A program made the position numbers and the translations under genes. From Streptomyces sp. NBC_00554 (GTDB lineage Bacteria; Actinomycetota; Actinomycetes; Streptomycetales; Streptomycetaceae): a stretch of 64,000 bases of DNA. Below the pieces are notes generated by a model. That model searched no databases. It had not been told where the DNA came from and saw only the letters and a program-made list of their open reading frames with translations. The stretch is from the NCBI RefSeq assembly GCF_041431135.1, contig NZ_CP107799.1, positions 7,812,001 through 7,876,000 on the forward strand, written 5' to 3'. Shown here piece by piece: positions 8,643 through 16,859 of this stretch (position 1 is the first letter of the stretch; each line of letters begins with the position of its first letter).

Positions 8643-9403
8643 ATGACCTGGGGGCCCTGCAGGGAGTACCGGTGTGCCTCGGCCGTTGGAAGCAGCGTGC
8701 TCGTGACGATCGCCTCCAGGGAGCTGATGTCGGCGAACCGGCAGAAGCTGACCGCGCCGAACTTGGTGTGCACGCCTGCGAAGACCGTGCGCCGGGAGGC
8801 CCGGATCGCCTGGGCCTTGACCTCGCTGACCGCCGGGTCGGGGGTGGTGAGGCCGTGTTCGCGGGAGATGCCGTTGGCGCCGATGAACGCCAGATCGATG
8901 ACGAAGCCGGCGAGCATCTTCGTCGTCCAGTGGTCCACGGTCGCGAGTGTGCCGGGGCGGACCCGGCCGCCGAGCAGCAGGACGCTCGTGTTGTCGGCCT
9001 CGGCGAGCGCGCCCGCGGTGGCCAGGGAGGCGGTGACCACCGTGAGGTGCCGGTCCCTGGGCAGTGCCTCGGCGATGAGCTGCGGGGTGAACCCCTCGTC
9101 GACGAAGACCGTCTCGGCGTCCCCGAGCAGTTCGGCCGCGGCGGCCGCGATCCGGCGCTTCTCGGGCACGTGGCTGGTGGTGCGGAAGGCGAGCGTCGTC
9201 TCGAAGCCGGCGCTCTCCACGGGATAGGCGCCGCCGTGGGTGCGGCGTACCAGACCGTGGTCCTCCAGGGTGCGTAGATCGCGCCGTACGGTCTCCTTCG
9301 CGACGCCCAGTTCGGTGGCGAGCGCGGTGACGTCGACCGAGCCGGTGCGACGGGCGGCCAGGACGATCTCGCGCTGACGTTCCTCCGCCGTCATGGGCGT
9401 CAT
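8633..9403 (-). CDS. DeoR/GlpR-family transcriptional regulator
   Basis: A 256-residue sugar-phosphate-responsive repressor. Residues about 4-60 contain the DeoR helix-turn-helix (LATELGVAKETVRRDLRTLEDHGLVRRTHGGAY). The rest is the DeoRC isomerase-like sensor domain with FVDEGFTPQLIAEAL and LDAFIGANGI-like segments. The frame opens upstream to a GTG at 9559, but the extra residues are not family-like; the ATG at 9403 gives the usual length, with the ATG nine bases downstream as a close alternative. It lies 115 bp upstream of the lipoprotein gene and probably controls the polyol operon. Confidence 0.87.
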   Translation of the reverse strand: MTPMTAEERQREIVLAARRTGSVDVTALATELGVAKETVRRDLRTLEDHGLVRRTHGGAYPVESAGFETTLAFRTTSHVPEKRRIAAAAAELLGDAETVFVDEGFTPQLIAEALPRDRHLTVVTASLATAGALAEADNTSVLLLGGRVRPGTLATVDHWTTKMLAGFVIDLAFIGANGISREHGLTTPDPAVSEVKAQAIRASRRTVFAGVHTKFGAVSFCRFADISSLEAIVTSTLLPTAEAHRYSLQGPQVIRV

Positions 9404-9626
9404 GGCCGTCACCTGCTCCCTCGCTCCGGAGTACGCCGCTCCGCGTACTGCCCGTTCGGGCCGGGTGGGCCCTTGTAGGGAAGTTGTACAGCGGCTATCA
9501 GCCACTGACCAGGCCTGTTGCATGCCCGATGGTGCCCGGCTGTGCCCGTTTCGCGCCACGGGTGCCCGCGGCGGACCTGGGGCGGAGCGGACGGGGAGGT
9601 GGGATCGGGCAGGGTCGGTGCCCGAA

Positions 9627-9669
9627 CACGGGGGCGGGCGGGCCCGTTCGGTGCCCGCCCGCCCCCGTG
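9627..9669 (-). terminator. Strong hairpin terminator after udh
   Basis: Perfect 17-bp GC-rich stem, arms 9627-9643 and 9653-9669, with a 9-nt loop. It begins 26 bases beyond the udh stop codon. No U-tract follows, which is normal for streptomycete terminators. Confidence 0.8.
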
Positions 9670-9695
9670 CGCAGTGGCCTGCCGCCGCCGCGGCC

Positions 9696-10505
9696 TCAGT
9701 ACGGCCAGATCGGCGGGTGCGTGGTGAAGTGGCCGCCCAGGTGGGCGTGGTCCGGGTTGTCCGGGTCGAGCTCGCCCTGTTCGGCGACGATCTTCTCGGC
9801 GTACGGCTCGGAGTCGTCCCGCGGCTCGTAGCCCAGCGCGCGGGCGGTCGAGAGGTCCCACCACAGGCGGGTGTTGGCGGAGGAGCCGTAGACGACCGTG
9901 TGCTGTACGTCCTCGGCGGTGAGGGCGGCGTGGAAGAGGCGGGCGCCGTCCTCGGGGCTCATCCAGACGGAGAGCATGCGCACGCTCGTGGGTTCCGCGA
10001 AACAGGAGCCGATGCGGACCGAGACCGTCTCCTGGCCGTGCTTGTCCCAGTAGAACTGGGCCAGGTCCTCGCCGAAGGACTTCGACAGGCCGTAGAAGGT
10101 GTCCGGGCGGTGCGGTGTGTCGATAGGGATGAGCGGGTCGTCGCCTTGTGGACGCGGGGCGTAGCCCACCGCGTGGTTGGAGGAGGCGAAGACGATGCGA
10201 GGTACGCCCTCCTCGCGTGCCGCCTCGTACAGGTTGTACGTTCCCTCGATGTTCGCCTTGAGGATCTTGTCGAACGAGGCTTCCAGAGAGATGCCCGCGA
10301 GGTGGATGATCGCGTCGACGCCCCGGACCGCCTCGCGCAAGGCCGCTTTGTCGGAGAGGTCCGCGGTGATCGCGTCCGGCTCGCCCTCGATGGGGAGCAG
10401 GTCGAGGAGACGCAGTTCGTAGCCGTACTTCGGCAGCAGCCCCCGCATCAGGGTGCCGACGCCGCCGGCGGCGCCGGTGAGCAGAACGGTGCGGGGAGCG
10501 GGCAT
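9696..10505 (-). CDS. udh: Uronate dehydrogenase
   Basis: A 269-residue short-chain-type NAD enzyme that oxidises galacturonate or glucuronate to the aldarolactone, the first step of the oxidative uronate pathway. It has the NAD motif TGAAGGVG at about 10-17, catalytic Tyr138 and Lys142 in YGLSK, and the SSNHAVGY segment typical of uronate dehydrogenases. Length fits the Pseudomonas and Agrobacterium enzymes. The start at 10505 follows AAGGAG by 8 bp; longer frames are not supported. It is divergent from kdgD, which acts two steps later, so a shared control region is likely. Confidence 0.9.
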   Translation of the reverse strand: MPAPRTVLLTGAAGGVGTLMRGLLPKYGYELRLLDLLPIEGEPDAITADLSDKAALREAVRGVDAIIHLAGISLEASFDKILKANIEGTYNLYEAAREEGVPRIVFASSNHAVGYAPRPQGDDPLIPIDTPHRPDTFYGLSKSFGEDLAQFYWDKHGQETVSVRIGSCFAEPTSVRMLSVWMSPEDGARLFHAALTAEDVQHTVVYGSSANTRLWWDLSTARALGYEPRDDSEPYAEKIVAEQGELDPDNPDHAHLGGHFTTHPPIWPY

Positions 10506-10678
10506 CCTCGGGTCTCCTTGAATCGGCAGCGTTGATCGTCGGCCTGGATCGACAGCCTCAGAACATGCGCATGTGTGTACTGAATTCACATCCATGGACA
10601 CGCTAAGGATTGCCGACGGGCTGCGTCAAGTCTCGCGCGGAGGCGGGAAATCCGCCTCCGTGTTGCGAGTTCGTGCGC

Positions 10679-10708
10679 TTGACCGGCCCCAAGGTCGCGG
10701 CTTAGCGT
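10679..10708 (+). promoter_or_regulatory. Candidate kdgD promoter
   Basis: TTGACC at 10679-10684 and TAGCGT at 10703-10708 with an 18-bp spacer fit the streptomycete HrdB consensus. Transcription would start near 10715, leaving a leader of about 95 nt that carries the four tandem repeats. Confidence 0.5.
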
Positions 10709-10741
10709 GGTCGCGTTCAGAAATATGGACGTGGATCAGAA

Positions 10742-10794
10742 ACATGCACCGAAAGAACATGCACCGAGAGACGTGCACCGCGAAGCGTGCACCG
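10742..10794 (+). repeat. Four tandem ACRTGCACCG units in the kdgD leader
   Basis: Units begin at 10742, 10757, 10771 and 10785 (14-15 bp apart) and share GTGCACCG or ATGCACCG. They end just before the GGGAGAG ribosome site. They could be iterated operator half-sites or an RNA-level element; no matching family is known to me. Confidence 0.7.
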
Positions 10795-10808
10795 CTTAGG
10801 GAGAGTCC

Positions 10809-11750
10809 GTGACGTCAGCCCCCCTTGCCGCTCGGCTCAGCATCCCCAGTGGGCCGCTGTTCTTCCCTGTCACCGCGTACGGCTCCGACGGCGGCGTCGA
10901 TCTCGACGTCTACCGGGAGCATGTGCGGCGCGGTGTCGAGGCCGGAGCCGCCGCCGTCTTCGCCTGCTGCGGCACCGGGGAGTTCCACGCGCTCGCGCCC
11001 GAGGAGTTCGAGGCGTGCGTACGGGCGGCCGTCGAGGCGGCGGACGGGCGCGTGCCGGTCGTCGCGGGCGCCGGGTACGGGCCCGCGCTCGCCGTGCGGT
11101 TCGCGCGGCTCGCGGAGGCGGCCGGGGCCGACGGGCTGCTCGCCATGCCGCCGTATCTCGTGGTGGCCTCGCAGGAGGGCCTGCTGCGGCACTATCGGGA
11201 GCTCGCGGCGGCGACCTCACTGCCGGTCGTCGTCTATCAGCGCGACAACGCCGTGTTCACGCCGGAGACCGTGGTCGAGCTGGCCCGTACCGAGGGGATC
11301 ATCGGGTTCAAGGACGGGCTCGGGGACCTGGACCTGATGCAGCGGATCGTCAGCGCGGTGCGCAGCGAAGTCCCGGGGGAGTTCCTGTACTTCAACGGGC
11401 TGCCGACGGCTGAACTGACCGGGCTCGCCTATCGGGGGGTCGGCATCACGCTGTACTCGTCCGCCGTGTTCTGCTTCGCTCCCGAGATCGCTCTCGCCTT
11501 CCACCAGGCGCTCAACGCCGGGGACGACGAGGTCGTGAACCGGCTGCTCGACGGCTTCTACCGGCCGTTCGTCGATCTGCGCGCCCAGGGCCGCGGATAC
11601 GCCGTCTCACTCGTCAAGGCCGGGGTGCGGCTTCGGGGGCTGGACGTGGGTGAGGTGCGGCCGCCGTTGCACGAGCCGACCGAGGACCATGTGAAGCAGC
11701 TCGCGCAGCTGATCGAGCGCGGGTACGGGCTGATCGAGGAGGGCGTGTGA
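10809..11750 (+). CDS. kdgD: 5-dehydro-4-deoxyglucarate dehydratase
   Basis: A 313-residue DHDPS-superfamily TIM barrel that converts 5-keto-4-deoxyglucarate to 2-oxoglutarate semialdehyde with loss of water and CO2. The Schiff-base lysine is K168 in GFKDGLGD and the catalytic tyrosine is Y143 in VYQRDN. The FACCGTGEFHALAPEEF segment is diagnostic for this subfamily. It starts with GTG after GGGAGAG. Its stop overlaps the next start (GTGA). With Udh and the aldehyde dehydrogenase at 46815-48344 it gives three steps of uronate oxidation to 2-oxoglutarate. Confidence 0.92.
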   Translation: MTSAPLAARLSIPSGPLFFPVTAYGSDGGVDLDVYREHVRRGVEAGAAAVFACCGTGEFHALAPEEFEACVRAAVEAADGRVPVVAGAGYGPALAVRFARLAEAAGADGLLAMPPYLVVASQEGLLRHYRELAAATSLPVVVYQRDNAVFTPETVVELARTEGIIGFKDGLGDLDLMQRIVSAVRSEVPGEFLYFNGLPTAELTGLAYRGVGITLYSSAVFCFAPEIALAFHQALNAGDDEVVNRLLDGFYRPFVDLRAQGRGYAVSLVKAGVRLRGLDVGEVRPPLHEPTEDHVKQLAQLIERGYGLIEEGV

Positions 11751-12913
11751 AGGCGTCGGCGTTCGTCTACCCCTGGGACGTCAACGGAGACCCGGAGGCA
11801 GCCGGGCGGATCGCCGGGCTCGGCGTCCGGCAGGCGACGCTCGCCTCCGCGTACCACTCCACGCGCGCCCTGACGCCACGGCATCCCCGGCACCGGATCG
11901 TCACCGCCTCGCACGCCGCCGTGCTCTACCCCGCGGACGAGCGGTGGGAGGGGCGAAGGCTCCGGCCGTACGCCGCCGGGGACTGGGCGCCGGGCGACGC
12001 GTACGGGGAGGCCGCCGAGGCGCTCGCCGGGGCCGGTCTCGACGTACACACCTGGGTGGTGCTCGCGCACAACTCCCGTATGGGTGAGGAGTTTCCGGAC
12101 ACCTCCGTGGTCAACGCCTACGAGGACCGCTATCCGTGGGCACCCTGCATCGCCCAGCCCGACACGCGCGCCTACCTGGTCGAGCTGGCCGTCGAGGCGG
12201 CGGTGCGGCCCGGGGCCGGGGGTACGGAGCTGGAGTCCCTCGGGTGGTACGGGCTCGCGCATCTCCACGCCCACGACAAGACGGCGGGGGTGGGCCTCGG
12301 GGACGCCGGGCAGTACCTCATGTCGCTGTGCTTCTGCCCCTCGTGCCGCGAGGGATACGCACAACAGGGGCTGGATCCCGAAGAGTTGGCGATCGCCGTC
12401 CGGCGTGCTCTGGAGCCCGTATGGCGGGGTGACACTCCGGCCGGGGGCTGGGAGGCCGTGGAGAAGCTGCTCGGTAGTGAGCTCGCCGGTGCCACGCGCG
12501 CGTGGCGGGACTCCGTGGCGCGTTCGCTCCAGTCGGAGGCGGTCGCCGCGGTGCGCGCGGCCGCTCCGGAGGGGTTCCAGATTCTGCTGCACGCGGACCC
12601 CGTCTCGTACCACTGCGGCGCGAACGCGGGAGTGGATCCTGAGCACATTCTGTCGGTGGCCGATGGTGTCGTCGTGCCCTGTACCGGCGGTTCGGGGCTG
12701 CTGACTCCCTTTGCGGACAGGGGTGTTGGCGGGAGTGTGCTGGCGGCCAACTTCACCGTGGTGGGCGGCATGGGCGGCCGCCCGGCGGCTCTCGGCGAGG
12801 ACGTGGCACGGGCGGCGGGGCATGGGGCCACCGAAGTGCGGCTGTATCACGCGGGGTTGGCGTCCGACGAGGATCTGTCGCTCGTGACTCAGGCGCTCGC
12901 GCGGCTCGGCTGA
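11747..12913 (+). CDS. Unrecognised protein co-transcribed with kdgD
   Basis: A 388-residue protein whose family I do not recognise. It overlaps kdgD by GTGA and is surely in the same operon. It has no signal peptide or membrane helix. Alternating strands and helices, an early YPWDV, a central WVVLAHNSRMG and a late strand-rich half suggest a TIM-barrel fold like some glycoside hydrolases. A CFCPSC cluster at about 199-204 resembles the metal-binding loops of GH42-like enzymes. The context suggests an intracellular role in uronide metabolism, either as a glycosidase or the missing lactone/dehydration step; that is a guess. It overlaps the convergent MFS gene by 25 bp. Confidence 0.6.
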   Translation: MKASAFVYPWDVNGDPEAAGRIAGLGVRQATLASAYHSTRALTPRHPRHRIVTASHAAVLYPADERWEGRRLRPYAAGDWAPGDAYGEAAEALAGAGLDVHTWVVLAHNSRMGEEFPDTSVVNAYEDRYPWAPCIAQPDTRAYLVELAVEAAVRPGAGGTELESLGWYGLAHLHAHDKTAGVGLGDAGQYLMSLCFCPSCREGYAQQGLDPEELAIAVRRALEPVWRGDTPAGGWEAVEKLLGSELAGATRAWRDSVARSLQSEAVAAVRAAAPEGFQILLHADPVSYHCGANAGVDPEHILSVADGVVVPCTGGSGLLTPFADRGVGGSVLAANFTVVGGMGGRPAALGEDVARAAGHGATEVRLYHAGLASDEDLSLVTQALARLG

Positions 12914-14085
12914 GACCCGAACAGGGGCACCACCGTCACCAGTCGCACCGCCCCGAGCGCCGCCAACAGCACCTGGTGGTCGACGAGTTCGACCAGGCCC
13001 GCGCCCAGCGCGAGACCTATCGCGTTCGGAGCGAACATCAGGGTGTTGGCGGTCGCCGCCGTACGGCCCAGGAGAGCGGCCGGGGTCTCGCGCTGGACCG
13101 CGGTGAGCGCCGCGATCAGCACGCACGGGAGGCCGATGCCGACCGCCGCGGCCGAGGTGAGGACCACCGTGTCGTACGGGAGCGCACGAGCCGTCACCGC
13201 CAGCGCGGTGAGCGCGATGCCGTACCCCGCGAACCGCCGCTCGCCCAGCCGGCGCAGAAGAGGACCCGCGGCCAGGCCGATCGCCACCGAGCCGGCGCCC
13301 TGGACGGCGTAGAGGAGACCCACGTACGCGGGTGAGTGGCCGAGGCCTTCGACAACGGCGTAGACCGTCGCGCCGTTGACGCCCGCGAAGAGCATGGTGG
13401 TGCCGCCTGCCAGGACGAGTGGGCGCAGCCGGGGGTGGGCCCAGAGGTGGCGGGCGCCTTCGGCGGTCTGCGTGCGCCAGGTGGAGGTGGCCTTGGGCGG
13501 CGGGGTCTCGCGCAACCGCAGGAGGGCGTACACACCCGCGGCCAGCGCGAACGTCACGGCGTCAAGGAGTGCGACCCGTGCCCCGCCGTACACCGCGTAC
13601 AGGCCCGCCCCGGCGAGCGGGGCGACCAGCTTCATCCCCTCGTTGGCCGTCATGCGCAGGCCGTTGAAGTCGCCGAGAAGGGACTTGTCGACGGCCGAGG
13701 CGATCAGCGCCGACTCCGCCGCGTCATGGACGACGCCCGTGGCGCCGTAGACCAGGAGCACCGCGAAGAGGATCCACAGGCGGCCCGGCGCATCCACGGC
13801 GAAGAGGGCCGGCAGCAGCGCGGCCAACAGCAGGTTCGCCGCGATGAGGAGCGGCCTGCGGCGGACGCGGTCGGCGAGTGTGCCCAGGGCGGGGCCGATG
13901 AGCGTGGGGGCCCAGAGGGCGAAGACGCAGAGGGCGGCCAGGCCGTCCGAGCCGGTCAGGTCCTTGACCCAGATGCCGGACACCAGCCACAGCGCCGACG
14001 AGCCGAAGCCGGAGACCACGACCGCGCTCAGATACAAACCCGCGTTGCGGTCCCGCAGGACGCGCGTGACTGTCCATGTCGCCAT
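12889..14085 (-). CDS. MFS transporter (MFS_3/EntS-like exporter)
   Basis: A 398-residue membrane protein with about 12 hydrophobic segments. The loop 2-3 motif is LADRVRRRPLLI, as in drug/siderophore-type efflux members of the superfamily. The N-terminal RDRNAGLYLSAVVVSGFG segment matches MFS_3-type proteins. Its 3' end overlaps the unknown gene at 11747 convergently, and it is not obviously related to the uronate genes. The substrate is unknown. Confidence 0.85.
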   Translation of the reverse strand: MATWTVTRVLRDRNAGLYLSAVVVSGFGSSALWLVSGIWVKDLTGSDGLAALCVFALWAPTLIGPALGTLADRVRRRPLLIAANLLLAALLPALFAVDAPGRLWILFAVLLVYGATGVVHDAAESALIASAVDKSLLGDFNGLRMTANEGMKLVAPLAGAGLYAVYGGARVALLDAVTFALAAGVYALLRLRETPPPKATSTWRTQTAEGARHLWAHPRLRPLVLAGGTTMLFAGVNGATVYAVVEGLGHSPAYVGLLYAVQGAGSVAIGLAAGPLLRRLGERRFAGYGIALTALAVTARALPYDTVVLTSAAAVGIGLPCVLIAALTAVQRETPAALLGRTAATANTLMFAPNAIGLALGAGLVELVDHQVLLAALGAVRLVTVVPLFGSQPSRASA

Positions 14086-14158
14086 GGCTGGTGATCGTGG
14101 TGCTAAGGACCTGCCTCAAGGATCAGGCAGATGCCCTATAAGACGCAGGCAGACGTCT

Positions 14159-15127
14159 TCAGATGGTGATCACGAGCTTGCCCCGGGGATGGCCCTTCTC
14201 CAGGTGCCGGACGGCGTCGGCGGCCTCGTCGAGAGGGTAGGTGCGGTCGATGGCCGGGGTGATCTTTCCGTTCTCGGCGAGGTCCTTGAGGGTCAGGAGG
14301 TCCTCGTGGCGGGGGAGGGAGACGAGGTTGCGGAAGTTCTGGCCGACGAAGGGCGAGAGCAGGGAGGCCCGGATCTCGCGGCTCATCCCGCCGAAGAAGG
14401 CGCTGCCGCCCTCGCCGCCGACCATGACGAGGGTGCCGTGCGGGGCGAGGACGCGGCGCAGGTGGGGCAGCGGGCGCAGGCCCGCGCAGTCGACGATGAC
14501 GTCGTAGCGGCCGGAGCCGGCGGTGACGTCCTCGTGGGTGTAGTCGAGGACGTGGGCGGCGCCCAGGGAACGTACGAGATCCGTGTTGGTGGGACCGCAG
14601 ACGCCGGTGACCACGGCGCCGTACATCGCGGCCAGCTGGACGGCGAAGGTTCCGACGCCGCCGGAGGCACCGATGACGAGAACCTGGTCGCCCGGCTTGG
14701 GGCGGCCCTTCCCGCTCAGCGCCTGGAGGGCGGTCATGCCGGAGACGGGGAGGGCGGCGGCCTGCTCGAAGGTGATGTTGGGTGGCTTGAGCACGAGCCT
14801 GCGGGCCTTGGCGCGCGCGAACTCGGCGAACGAGCCGTCGCAGTTGCCGAACACCTCGTCGCCCGGCTTGAACTCGGTCACCTTCGCGCCGACGGCCTCC
14901 ACGCGCCCGGCGCCGTCCCAGCCCCGCACCGGGTTCTTGGGCCTGCGGACTCCGAGGACGACACGGGCCACCAGGGGCCTGCCCGTCATGAGATGCCAGA
15001 CGCTCGGGTCGACGCCGGCGGCGCGCACCTCGACGAGCACCTCGTCGTCACGGGGTACCGGTCGGCCGATCTCCCGCAGTTCCAGCAGGTCGGCGGTTCC
15101 GTAGGCATCCTGGACGATCGCTTTCAC
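14159..15127 (-). CDS. NAD(P)-dependent dehydrogenase, zinc-free MDR (quinone oxidoreductase-like)
   Basis: A 322-residue medium-chain dehydrogenase that lacks the zinc-binding cysteines. It has the GroES-like half (about 1-130) and a Rossmann half with VIGASGGVGTFAVQLA, as in quinone oxidoreductases and zeta-crystallins. It likely reduces quinones or enones with NADPH. The GTG start at 15127 follows AGGAG by 7 bp; the longer frame starts inside Arg-rich low-complexity sequence. It is divergent from the TIGR03086 gene. Confidence 0.85.
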   Translation of the reverse strand: MKAIVQDAYGTADLLELREIGRPVPRDDEVLVEVRAAGVDPSVWHLMTGRPLVARVVLGVRRPKNPVRGWDGAGRVEAVGAKVTEFKPGDEVFGNCDGSFAEFARAKARRLVLKPPNITFEQAAALPVSGMTALQALSGKGRPKPGDQVLVIGASGGVGTFAVQLAAMYGAVVTGVCGPTNTDLVRSLGAAHVLDYTHEDVTAGSGRYDVIVDCAGLRPLPHLRRVLAPHGTLVMVGGEGGSAFFGGMSREIRASLLSPFVGQNFRNLVSLPRHEDLLTLKDLAENGKITPAIDRTYPLDEAADAVRHLEKGHPRGKLVITI

Positions 15128-15309
15128 GGTGGTTCTCCTTCTCGCGGGCCTCTGACGTCGAGCAGTCGCCTCTGACATCGAGCATTCCGGCGATTCGAAC
15201 GCCTGACCAGCGTCCTGAGGGCCGTCCTGGGAGCCCGAGCGATGAGTTTTCGTACGTTCGCCGGTCTACCCGATGACTGGAGACGAGTACGAGCTCTGAG
15301 GAGAAGCGG

Positions 15310-15897
15310 ATGACCGACCGGATTCTTGACCTGGGGCCGCAGGCCCGGATCGTCGCGAGCCTCGCGGCGGGTGCGACCGACGAGCAGCTGGCGGGCGCGA
15401 CCCCCTGTCCGGAACTCGCGGTGCACAACATGCTGGGGCACTTGCTCGGGCTCGCCGCCGCCTTCCGGGACGCCGGGCGCAAGGATCTGGGGCCCACCAC
15501 GGACACCAGCCCGACCTCCGCCGTGCCTGACATCGAGCCCGGCTGGCGCGAGTCGTTGCCCAAGGTGATGGACGAGCTCGCCGAGGCCTGGCGCGACCCG
15601 GCCGCCTGGACCGGGGAGACCCGGGCGGGTGGCGTGGACCTGCCGGGTGCGGTCGCGGGCGCCGTGGCCGTCGACGAGCTGGTCGTGCACGGCTGGGACC
15701 TCGCGCGGGCCACCGGCCAGGAGTACGAGCCCGATGCCGCCGCCCTGCAGATGTCCTACCAATTCCTGCTGGCCTCGGCCGAGGACCCGACCCGGGGCGG
15801 CGGCATCTTCGGGCCCGTGGTGCCGGTACCCGACGAGGCGCCGCTCCTCGACCGGGCGATCGGGCTCAGCGGGCGGGACCCCGGCTGGAAGCCGTAG
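15310..15897 (+). CDS. TIGR03086-family metal-binding protein (DinB/MDMPI fold)
   Basis: A 195-residue protein of the mycothiol-dependent maleylpyruvate isomerase-like superfamily. Metal-ligand-like histidines occur in PELAVHNMLGHLLG (about 38-51) and VDELVVHGWDLARATG (about 116-131). Members are four-helix bundles thought to use mycothiol or bacillithiol; the substrate is unknown. A GAGGAG site precedes the ATG. The last codons and stop lie in a tandem 35/29-bp duplication. Confidence 0.85.
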   Translation: MTDRILDLGPQARIVASLAAGATDEQLAGATPCPELAVHNMLGHLLGLAAAFRDAGRKDLGPTTDTSPTSAVPDIEPGWRESLPKVMDELAEAWRDPAAWTGETRAGGVDLPGAVAGAVAVDELVVHGWDLARATGQEYEPDAAALQMSYQFLLASAEDPTRGGGIFGPVVPVPDEAPLLDRAIGLSGRDPGWKP

Positions 15898-15935
15898 AGC
15901 TCCAATGGCGGGACCCTGGGCCGTAGAGCTCCAAT
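15872..15935. repeat. Tandem duplication of the TIGR03086 gene end
   Basis: Copy 1 at 15872-15906 (35 bp) contains the last codons and the TAG. Copy 2 at 15907-15935 (29 bp) follows directly and is the same apart from an internal 6-bp loss and one adjacent base change; the final 16 bp are identical. Confidence 0.85.
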
Positions 15936-15976
15936 AAGGAGGCGCCCGCGGGACGGCGGTTTCGTACGCTCCCCGC

Positions 15977-16729
15977 ATGTCCCTCACCCTCACCGTCCTC
16001 GGCACCGCCTCCCCGCACCCCGGCCCCGGCCGACCCTGTTCCGGCTATCTGCTGCGGGGCGGGGACGCCGAGGTGTGGGTCGACGCCGGGCCCGGAACCT
16101 TCGCCGAGTTGCAGAGGCACACGGACCCGGCGCGGCTGTCCGCGATCTGGATCTCGCATCTGCACGCCGACCATTGTGCCGATCTGCTGTCCGCCGTGTA
16201 CGGGCTCGCGTACGGCGGACTCACCCCCGCCGCGCCCATTCCCGTGTACGCGCCGCGCGATCTGGGGCAGCGGCTCGCGGGGTTCTTCGGGCAGAGTGAT
16301 TCCGGGTTCCTGAGCGGGATCTTCGACCTCCGGCCCCTGTACGACGGCCATGAGGCGCGGGTGGGTGAACTGCGGCTCCGCAGCCGTGCCGTCGTGCACG
16401 ACACCGAGGCGTACGGGCTGCGGGCCGAGTGCGCGGGGAGCGTGCTGGCGTACTCCGGGGACAGCGGGCCCTGTGCTCAGCTCGCCGAACTCGCCCAGGG
16501 GGCCGACCTGTTCCTCTGCGAGGCCGACATCGACCGGCATCGCGAAGGCGAACGAGTCCATCTCACTCCAGAGGACGCCGCTGCGGTCGCACGTGCGGCG
16601 GGGGTGCGGGAACTGCTCGTCACCCACGTCGGACCCACGCTCACCCCGCAGGACGCGACGGCCCGTGCGGCCAGGGCCTTCGGCGGGCGTACCGTCCAGG
16701 CCCGCGAAGGTGACGTGAAGGTCGTCTGA
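15977..16729 (+). CDS. MBL-fold metallo-hydrolase (RNase Z/phosphodiesterase-like)
   Basis: A 250-residue cytoplasmic metallo-beta-lactamase-fold hydrolase. The zinc motif HLHADH is at 61-66, with further ligands expected at H in RAVVHDTEAYGLR, D in YSGDSGPC and H in VTHVGPT. The N-terminus (LTVLGTASPHPGPGRPCSGYLL) is that of the RNase Z-like branch, but it lacks the exosite arm of true tRNase Z. The substrate may be a phosphodiester or cyclic nucleotide. It stands alone upstream of the GntR gene. Confidence 0.85.
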   Translation: MSLTLTVLGTASPHPGPGRPCSGYLLRGGDAEVWVDAGPGTFAELQRHTDPARLSAIWISHLHADHCADLLSAVYGLAYGGLTPAAPIPVYAPRDLGQRLAGFFGQSDSGFLSGIFDLRPLYDGHEARVGELRLRSRAVVHDTEAYGLRAECAGSVLAYSGDSGPCAQLAELAQGADLFLCEADIDRHREGERVHLTPEDAAAVARAAGVRELLVTHVGPTLTPQDATARAARAFGGRTVQAREGDVKVV

Positions 16730-16760
16730 GCGTCGACGCCGGCTTCTTTTGTCAGAAGCG

Positions 16761-16820
16761 TTGACGAAACATGAGCGCGCTCCTACCTTCAACGCGTCGT
16801 ACTTCGTACGTCATATATGA
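16761..16820 (+). promoter_or_regulatory. Promoter and operator candidate for the pectin/sugar-acid operon
   Basis: TTGACG at 16761-16766 and TACCTT at 16784-16789 are 17 bp apart. An AT-rich perfect palindrome TCATATATGA lies at 16811-16820, just downstream of the expected start of transcription. An ATATRTGAGA pair at 16814 and 16828 overlaps it. This fits autoregulation by the GntR protein encoded next. Confidence 0.55.
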
Positions 16821-16859
16821 GACGCGATATGTGAGATCCGAGAGATCCGAGAGGCGCGC

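Larger units (their letters stand above)
10506..10808. other. Divergent control region between udh and kdgD
   Basis: A 303-bp region without a gene. It holds a 9-bp perfect hairpin at 10638-10660, a candidate kdgD promoter at 10679-10708 and four tandem ACRTGCACCG-like units at 10742-10794. Nearer udh is an AT-richer stretch with TGTG and CACA half-sites around TGAATTCA (about 10571-10592), a possible regulator site. Confidence 0.6.
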
